A stretch of DNA of 20,228 bases, taken from Candidatus Susulua stagnicola. Lineage in GTDB: Bacteria; Omnitrophota; Gorgyraeia; Duberdicusellales; 4484-171. The position numbers and the translations under genes are program-made. Under the pieces are notes generated by a model. The model did not search any database and was not told the origin of the DNA. It worked only from the letters and a program-made list of their open reading frames with translations. Positions 16,526-20,228 of the stretch are shown here, one piece after another (within the stretch, counting starts at the first letter, position 1; each line of letters starts with the position of its first letter). The stretch spans positions 1 to 20,228 of the forward strand of contig JAVCBZ010000076.1 in assembly GCA_030765735.1 (NCBI GenBank), given 5' to 3'.

Positions 16526-17945
16526 ATTTTATAGAGGGAAGGTTTATAATTATTTCTTTATTTAATTTAGTAACAAGTTTTATTCTTTCAAAGAATAGTT
16601 TTCTTTCTTCTATCTTATCGTGATACTCTTTTTCCTTAGCTTGGAAGTCTACTTCATCAATAGGAGTCTTATCTTTTAATTGCAAAATGCAAGCTCCTTT
16701 ATCTAAAGCAATAATATCAGAATGAATTTCGTCTTTTTTAAGAGAAAAAATTATTGAGCTAATATTTTTATCTAAGCCTATACCTTCTATATAGTCATTA
16801 TATTTAAAAAAGTCAGTCTCTTTAAGCTCACCATTATTCTTATTTTTAAATTTGGCAAGATTAGTTATCTTTTTCTGATTAATTTCTTTTAACAAATCAG
16901 TAACAAATTCTTTTGTTTCTTCTTTTGCTCGAAAAACAATCAACTTTTCTTTAACTTCAGCTTCAATTTCACCTAAAGGAGGGATGAAAGATGCTTTTTC
17001 GTCTTTTTTACTAACAATCATAAGACTCTCATCTACATCTATTGGTGAACTCATTTCACTTATTCCCAGATTAAAAGCTATTTGAGCTACTTCTTGTTTC
17101 CAACCAGTTTCTTTGGCGATATCATTCTTTTTAATAAAACCAGTTTCTTCAATCTCAAGTAATTCCTTTTCTGCAAACTCTTTAAGAGTTTTAAATTTTG
17201 ATAATTCGTTTGCTTTTTCCATCTCGGAATCATCATCTTTAGCTATTAAAACATATTCTATATCCACAGTTGACTCTTTTTGAAAACTAGTTTTATTGTT
17301 GTGATAAAAATCTTCAATCTCATTAGGTTGTATGCCTACATCTACACGAAATTTTTCATAAGGAATAAAGAAATAAGCAATTTTTGCTTTTTGATTTTCT
17401 ATTGCATATAGGGATTGTACTTCTTCGTCAGTAACCGAAACTTTAATAAGCTTTTCCCAGAGTCTATCAATTACAATTAGTTGCCTTATGTACTCCTCAA
17501 AGCTACGCATTGTTAATGTAAGCCCAAAATTTCGAGAAATGTATTCAATGTATTGCTGATACGAAGCTTGATCAAATTTTCCACTTCGTGAAAAATTACG
17601 ATTAATCCACTGGACAGTTTCTTTATCACCGACTTCTACGCCTTCTTCTTTAGCTTTCCAAAGCAAACGATAATAAATCTTAGCTTTTTCAATAATAGCA
17701 TCAGAAGTAATTTCTTTTGCTCTATCGTTCTCATTCCTATAAAGGATAAAATCAAGACGAGCTAAGTCAATATACTTATTAAAATTAGTAATAGTTACTT
17801 TTTGACCTCCAATTTCAGCAATAATCTTAGCTTGTTTCCTGTCTAAAAACGAACTTGCATTAGACAGAACAAAAGCCATAATAACTGCTCCAGCAATTAA
17901 CCAAAGGACTTTTTTTGAATGTTTTCCACGAATAGCGTTAAGCAT
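16524..17945 (-). CDS. Membrane-anchored PpiD/SurA-like folding factor
   Basis: This 473-residue protein resembles PpiD-like SurA N-terminal domain proteins, which help newly exported proteins fold on the periplasmic side of the inner membrane. A basic N-terminus (MLNAIRGKHSKK) is followed by one membrane helix at about 12-32, with no signal-peptidase site, so it is a signal anchor with the bulk outside the cytoplasm. Residues about 40-190 give the helical SurA-N type chaperone domain, including YYRLLWKAKEEGVEV and SVTDEEVQSLY. The following region (about 215-345) lies where a parvulin prolyl-isomerase domain should be, but I see only a weak resemblance and no clear catalytic His/Cys pattern. 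It may therefore act as a chaperone without isomerase activity. The gene converges on the por operon and has a possible promoter directly upstream. Confidence 0.75.
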   Translation of the reverse strand: MLNAIRGKHSKKVLWLIAGAVIMAFVLSNASSFLDRKQAKIIAEIGGQKVTITNFNKYIDLARLDFILYRNENDRAKEITSDAIIEKAKIYYRLLWKAKEEGVEVGDKETVQWINRNFSRSGKFDQASYQQYIEYISRNFGLTLTMRSFEEYIRQLIVIDRLWEKLIKVSVTDEEVQSLYAIENQKAKIAYFFIPYEKFRVDVGIQPNEIEDFYHNNKTSFQKESTVDIEYVLIAKDDDSEMEKANELSKFKTLKEFAEKELLEIEETGFIKKNDIAKETGWKQEVAQIAFNLGISEMSSPIDVDESLMIVSKKDEKASFIPPLGEIEAEVKEKLIVFRAKEETKEFVTDLLKEINQKKITNLAKFKNKNNGELKETDFFKYNDYIEGIGLDKNISSIIFSLKKDEIHSDIIALDKGACILQLKDKTPIDEVDFQAKEKEYHDKIEERKLFFERIKLVTKLNKEIIINLPSIK

Positions 17946-17951
17946 AAATCT

Positions 17952-17979
17952 ATCATAACTTCTTCAAAAAAATTTTCAA
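17952..17979 (-). promoter_or_regulatory. Possible promoter of the PpiD-like gene
   Basis: On the minus strand TTGAAA (17974-17979) and TATGAT (17952-17957) are 16 bases apart. The predicted start falls at or next to the A of the ATG at 17945, which would make a leaderless or nearly leaderless transcript. The boxes are good but the region is AT-rich, so this remains a prediction. Confidence 0.4.
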
Positions 17980-18003
17980 GAGTTTTCTTTAACCTTTTAA
18001 TGA

Positions 18004-18036
18004 CCTTTATAAAGGCGACAGACACCTTTTTTATTG
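18004..18036 (+). repeat. RAYT-associated upstream hairpin, copy 1
   Basis: Two features overlap here. A perfect 12-base palindrome, CCTTTATAAAGG, covers 18004-18015. A second hairpin uses AAAGG (18011-18015), a nine-base loop and CCTTT (18025-18029). The stretch from 18010 to 18036 matches 19493-19519 at 23 of 27 positions, and both copies lie exactly 58 bases before the ATG of a RAYT remnant. It is probably part of the transposase's own mobile unit or its DNA recognition site. Confidence 0.7.
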
Positions 18037-18067
18037 ACAAACCATAAGCCAGTATTAAGATATATGT

Positions 18068-18292
18068 ATGCTACGGCAAGTAAGAGTAGTTATCCTAAAT
18101 ATAGCTCACTATATAACTCAGCGTGGTAATTATCGCCAGGACATTTTCGATAATCAAAATCACTACAAGCAATATTGTGAATGGGTACAGGAATATGCTG
18201 ACGATATTAGCCTAGATATTTTAGCCTATTGCTTAATGGGTAACCATATGCATTTTGTAGTTATTCCTAAAGATGAAAAGCTGTTGGTATAG
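18068..18292 (+). pseudogene. Truncated REP-associated tyrosine transposase (RAYT), copy 1
   Basis: The 74-residue reading frame is the N-terminal third of a RAYT (Y1/IS200-type HUH transposase), whose full proteins are roughly 200 residues or more. RQVRVVILNIAHYITQRGN and LDILAYCLMGNHMHFVVIP are family hallmarks, and HMH is the HUH metal-binding pair. The catalytic tyrosine, which lies downstream in the full protein, is missing because the frame stops just after IPKDE. It cannot be an active transposase. The N-terminus has drifted from the family form (MPRQARVVIPNTVH) that copy 2 keeps, so copy 1 is probably the older insertion. Confidence 0.85.
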
Positions 18293-18402
18293 ATAAATTT
18301 ATTAAGAAAATAGTCTCTGGAAAAGTTACCTACGAAATAGACTCTTACAATAGACTTACTATTAACATAAATAACAAAACAAACAGACAGATTCCAAAAT
18401 AG
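18277..18402 (+). pseudogene. Unrecognised out-of-frame coding remnant after the RAYT fragment
   Basis: Right where RAYT similarity ends, a different frame is open for 41 codons without a start codon. It reads with protein-like character through KFIKKIVSGKVTYEIDSYNR and ends PK before a TAG. I do not recognise the family. It could be the 3' end of a gene whose 5' part was replaced when the RAYT fragment arrived, or chance. The remaining bases up to 18442 show nothing else except a 12-codon frame described among the findings. Confidence 0.3.
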
Positions 18403-18456
18403 CTAACAAATTAAATAATATTTGATGGATGAAAAAACAAATGAGGATGAAAAACA

Positions 18457-19431
18457 ATGAAAGAAAAAATACCTGATCCAAGGGCAATGGAAAGGATGAC
18501 TTCGGATTTATCGAGATTACTGCAAGAGCAAAATTTCCAATCAGAAGAAGAAGCAAAGGCATTTATGGAAGATATAGTTGAAGGTAAAAAAATACTTGAA
18601 GCTTCCCCTAAAAGCGCGGTTCAGTTTGCGCAGGACATTATGTATGAAGCTTGGGAGGCAGAAAGCGCGAAGGAAGGCATTAGACTTGCCAAAGAAGCGC
18701 TGTCTATTTCTTTGGATTGCGCGGATGCGTACAATCTTTTAGCTGAGGAAGAAGCCGAAACATTGGAAGAGGTAAAGGATCTCTATCAGAAAGGCATAGA
18801 TGCCGGCAGACGCGCGTTAGGAGAAAAAATTTTCAAAAAAGGGGAATATCGCTTCTGGTTATATACACCTACAAGACCGTATATGAGAGCGCGTGCCGGC
18901 CTTATGGAATGTTTATGGGAGTTAGGAGATTATGATGAAGCGATTGTTCACGCTAAGGAAATGCTTAAACTAAACAAGGGTGATAATCAGGGCATACGGT
19001 ATCTTCTTATCGCTTATTTGGCGGAACTTGGCAGGTTCGATGAGCTTGATAAATTCATGAGTAAAAACTATAAGACTGATTGCGCGGCAGAATGGATTTA
19101 TACCCGTGTGTTATTAGCTTTTGCGAAAAACGGCGATTCTAAAAAAGCGGGAAAAGAATTAGAAGTCGCTTTAAAACGAAATTTTTATGTGGCGGAATAT
19201 TTAACTGGTAAAAAACTGATTCCTCGGTTTTTACCAGATAGAATTGCCGTAGGCGGAGAAGATGAAGGCTTTTGCTGCGCGGCGAGAAATATTAAAGCTT
19301 GGAAAAAGTTGCCAGGAGCGATTGACTGGTTAAAAGAAAAGGCGGGAATAAAAATAGTTCCAAAAGTCGGGCGCAATGAACAATGCCCTTGCGGCAGTGG
19401 GAAAAAATATAAAAAATGCTGCGGAGCATGA
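18457..19431 (+). CDS. TPR protein with C-terminal SEC-C zinc motif (ST7-like)
   Basis: The 324-residue protein has helical tetratricopeptide-like repeats across about 60-235, including RPYMRARAGLMECLWELGDY and LLIAYLAELGRFDE. It ends in a SEC-C metal-binding motif, GRNEQCPCGSGKKYKKCC, with Cys-x-Cys ... Cys-Cys binding zinc. SEC-C tails occur on SecA and on many unrelated proteins, so it says little about function. The central part resembles the ST7-like TPR proteins found scattered in bacteria, whose role is unknown; it probably binds a protein partner. A GAGGA ribosome site at 18443-18447 supports the ATG. Codon use is unlike the host genes: GCG, GGC and CGC codons are frequent. It lies between two RAYT remnants in the same orientation, suggesting horizontal acquisition. 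Confidence 0.85.
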   Translation: MKEKIPDPRAMERMTSDLSRLLQEQNFQSEEEAKAFMEDIVEGKKILEASPKSAVQFAQDIMYEAWEAESAKEGIRLAKEALSISLDCADAYNLLAEEEAETLEEVKDLYQKGIDAGRRALGEKIFKKGEYRFWLYTPTRPYMRARAGLMECLWELGDYDEAIVHAKEMLKLNKGDNQGIRYLLIAYLAELGRFDELDKFMSKNYKTDCAAEWIYTRVLLAFAKNGDSKKAGKELEVALKRNFYVAEYLTGKKLIPRFLPDRIAVGGEDEGFCCAARNIKAWKKLPGAIDWLKEKAGIKIVPKVGRNEQCPCGSGKKYKKCCGA

Positions 19432-19492
19432 AAAAAGAGGTGAAAGTCGATCGAATTTACAAATATTGTTCAACGATGGTATAAAAGGGACA

Positions 19493-19519
19493 TAAAGGGG
19501 ACAGCGACCTTTTTTCTTG
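19493..19519 (+). repeat. RAYT-associated upstream hairpin, copy 2
   Basis: AAAGG (19494-19498), a nine-base loop and CCTTT (19508-19512) form the same small hairpin as copy 1. Immediately before it lies a partial tandem duplication, AAAGGGACAT then AAAGGGGACAG. The segment is exactly 58 bases before the next RAYT start. Such GGGGACAG-type boxes are familiar to me upstream of RAYT genes in several bacterial groups; this is recollection, not a search result. Confidence 0.7.
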
Positions 19520-19550
19520 GCACAAACACGCTTGCTGCATAAATAGATGC

Positions 19551-19619
19551 ATGCCAAGACAAGCAAGAGTAGTTATACCCAATACTGTCCACCTTTCAAA
19601 AGAAGGGAATGTAAATTAG
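19551..19619 (+). pseudogene. Truncated REP-associated tyrosine transposase (RAYT), copy 2
   Basis: Only the first 14 codons remain (MPRQARVVIPNTVH), matching the canonical RAYT N-terminus; the frame then runs through SKEGNVN to a stop at 19617-19619. Nine of the 14 residues agree with copy 1. It is too short to have been predicted as a gene. The copy has lost everything from the ITQRGN motif onward, so the break is earlier than in copy 1. Confidence 0.75.
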
Positions 19620-19629
19620 GAAAAAAACA

Positions 19630-20082
19630 ATGAAACAAGAGCTAACTGTTAAGTTAAATAAGATATTCGAGGAATCTGCCTATACCCAAAAAGGGGTGGA
19701 ATATTGGATGGCGCGTGATCTGCAAAAATTATTAGATTATACAGATTGGCGCAATTTTCTGCAAGTTATTGAAAAGGCTAAGACAGCGTGTCTGAAGTCG
19801 AGGCAAAGCATAACAGACCATTTCGTTGACGTCAACAAAATGGTCAAATTGGGTTCAGGCAGTGAAAGGCAAATAGATGATATCATGCTTACTCGTTATG
19901 CCTGTTATCTCATAGCCCAGAATGGCGATTCTCGCAAAGAATCGATTGCTTTTGCTCAGAGCTACTTCGCCATACAAACACGCAGGCAAGAAATCCTTGA
20001 AGAGAGAATCACTCTTGCTGAAAGAATGCGCGCTAGAGAAAGGCTTGCCGATACTGAATTTGAACTTTCCGGAATAGTATAG
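19630..20082 (+). pseudogene. dinD: DinD-like DNA-damage-inducible protein, truncated
   Basis: DinD proteins (about 270 residues in E. coli) are SOS-linked; the E. coli protein has been reported to inhibit RecA. This frame has 150 residues and matches the N-terminal half. EYWMARDLQKLLDY, DHFVDVNKMVKLGSGSERQI, LTRYACYLIAQNGDSRK and FAQSYFAIQTRRQE are all strong family segments. Similarity continues to LSGIV and then meets a TAG, while the family continues with the conserved IRSKGD and ALFGG region, which I cannot find in any frame nearby. So it is cut short and may or may not make a stable fragment. An AGGA site lies before the ATG. I saw no LexA box. Its codon use also differs from the host genes. 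Confidence 0.75.
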
Positions 20083-20137
20083 GTATCATGCCACCAGATT
20101 TTCGTAATCGGTGAGTCAATGGGGGTGTAGCAAGACG

Positions 20138-20170
20138 ATCGAAGGATTTTTCCCTTCGATTTATTTTTTT
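20138..20170 (+). terminator. Intrinsic terminator after the dinD fragment
   Basis: ATCGAAGG and CCTTCGAT form a perfect eight-base stem around a seven-base loop, followed by a T-rich run (TTATTTTTTT). It separates the truncated dinD from the next promoter. Confidence 0.85.
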
Positions 20171-20172
20171 GC

Positions 20173-20211
20173 TTGACAGTATCAGTTATGTATTGTATAA
20201 TATTGATACAA
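20173..20211 (+). promoter_or_regulatory. Consensus promoter overlapped by operator-like inverted repeats
   Basis: TTGACA (20173-20178) and TATAAT (20196-20201) are both perfect, with the ideal 17-base spacer. Two inverted repeats cover it: GTATCA (20179-20184) with TGATAC (20204-20209), and TTGTAT (20193-20198) with ATACAA (20206-20211). They overlap the -10 box and probable start point, the usual place for autorepression. The expected transcription start, 20208-20209, is only 2-3 bases before the ATG at 20211. Confidence 0.8.
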
Positions 20212-20228
20212 TGAAACATAAGCAGAAA
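20211..20228 (+). CDS. Start of an unidentified gene, cut by the window end
   Basis: The ATG follows a perfect promoter and begins MKHKQK; only six codons are visible, so no family can be named. With a self-overlapping operator and almost no leader, it could be an antitoxin, a phage-type repressor or a restriction controller, but none of this can be shown here. Confidence 0.45.

Noticed and set aside
18004..18036. Repeats near 18.0 and 19.5 kb as a CRISPR array
   Set aside because: There are only two copies, about 1.5 kb apart, each linked to a transposase start, and no regular spacers.
18457..19431. SEC-C gene as a SecA fragment
   Set aside because: Only the short C-terminal zinc motif is shared; the rest is TPR-like and lacks the SecA motor motifs.
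19330..19566. 78-codon minus-strand frame over the SEC-C tail
   Set aside because: It covers the zinc motif of the opposite strand and the RAYT repeat; no ribosome site or family signal.
19962..20219. 85-codon minus-strand frame over the dinD end
   Set aside because: It overlaps the DinD-like frame, the terminator and the promoter region, and its translation resembles nothing.

Overview
This window is AT-rich bacterial chromosome carrying a compact run of housekeeping genes, followed near the right end by a short patch of acquired DNA. The host looks like an anaerobe with a Gram-negative type envelope. It has a four-subunit pyruvate:ferredoxin oxidoreductase with its own ferredoxin, and a membrane-anchored PpiD/SurA-like folding factor that would face a periplasm. 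A lineage such as Omnitrophota is possible, but this is a guess from gene content, not a placement. No rRNA, tRNA or CRISPR array was seen.

Positions 1-3292 (plus strand) hold a 5'-truncated RluD-type pseudouridine synthase, aroA (shikimate pathway), a fumarylacetoacetate-hydrolase-family enzyme and a YjbQ/UPF0047 protein. They are tightly packed and probably one transcription unit. A good sigma70-type promoter at 3316-3344 then starts a second unit: valS, nadC (overlapping valS by 14 bases), uvrB and possibly coaX.

Positions 9711-11851 are a textbook heat-shock operon: promoter, CIRCE operator (HrcA target), groES, groEL and a strong intrinsic terminator. A PAS-PAS-HD-GYP signalling protein follows at 11920-13287 with an extended -10 promoter. 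The por operon (gamma-delta-alpha-beta, then a small ferredoxin) fills 13377-16457. It ends at a two-way terminator shared with the convergent PpiD-like gene (16524-17945, minus strand).

The region from about 18.0 kb to the end is different. Two decayed copies of the 5' end of a REP-associated tyrosine transposase (RAYT, IS200/Y1 type) lie in the same direction. Each has a small conserved hairpin exactly 58 bases before its ATG. Between them sits a TPR/SEC-C (ST7-like) gene with markedly more GC-ending codons than the host genes. After the second copy comes a DinD-like gene cut short at its conserved LSG segment, then a terminator. Last is a near-consensus promoter overlapped by inverted repeats, whose probable start codon lies only about 3 bases downstream of the expected transcription start. 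This looks like an insertion-prone accessory spot, and the gene starting at 20211 is the best candidate for a self-regulated element continuing beyond the window.

Translation signals are of two kinds. groES, groEL, nadC, yjbQ, porB and the ferredoxin have clear Shine-Dalgarno sequences. aroA, the FAH gene, valS, uvrB, coaX, porG and porA have none that I can see.
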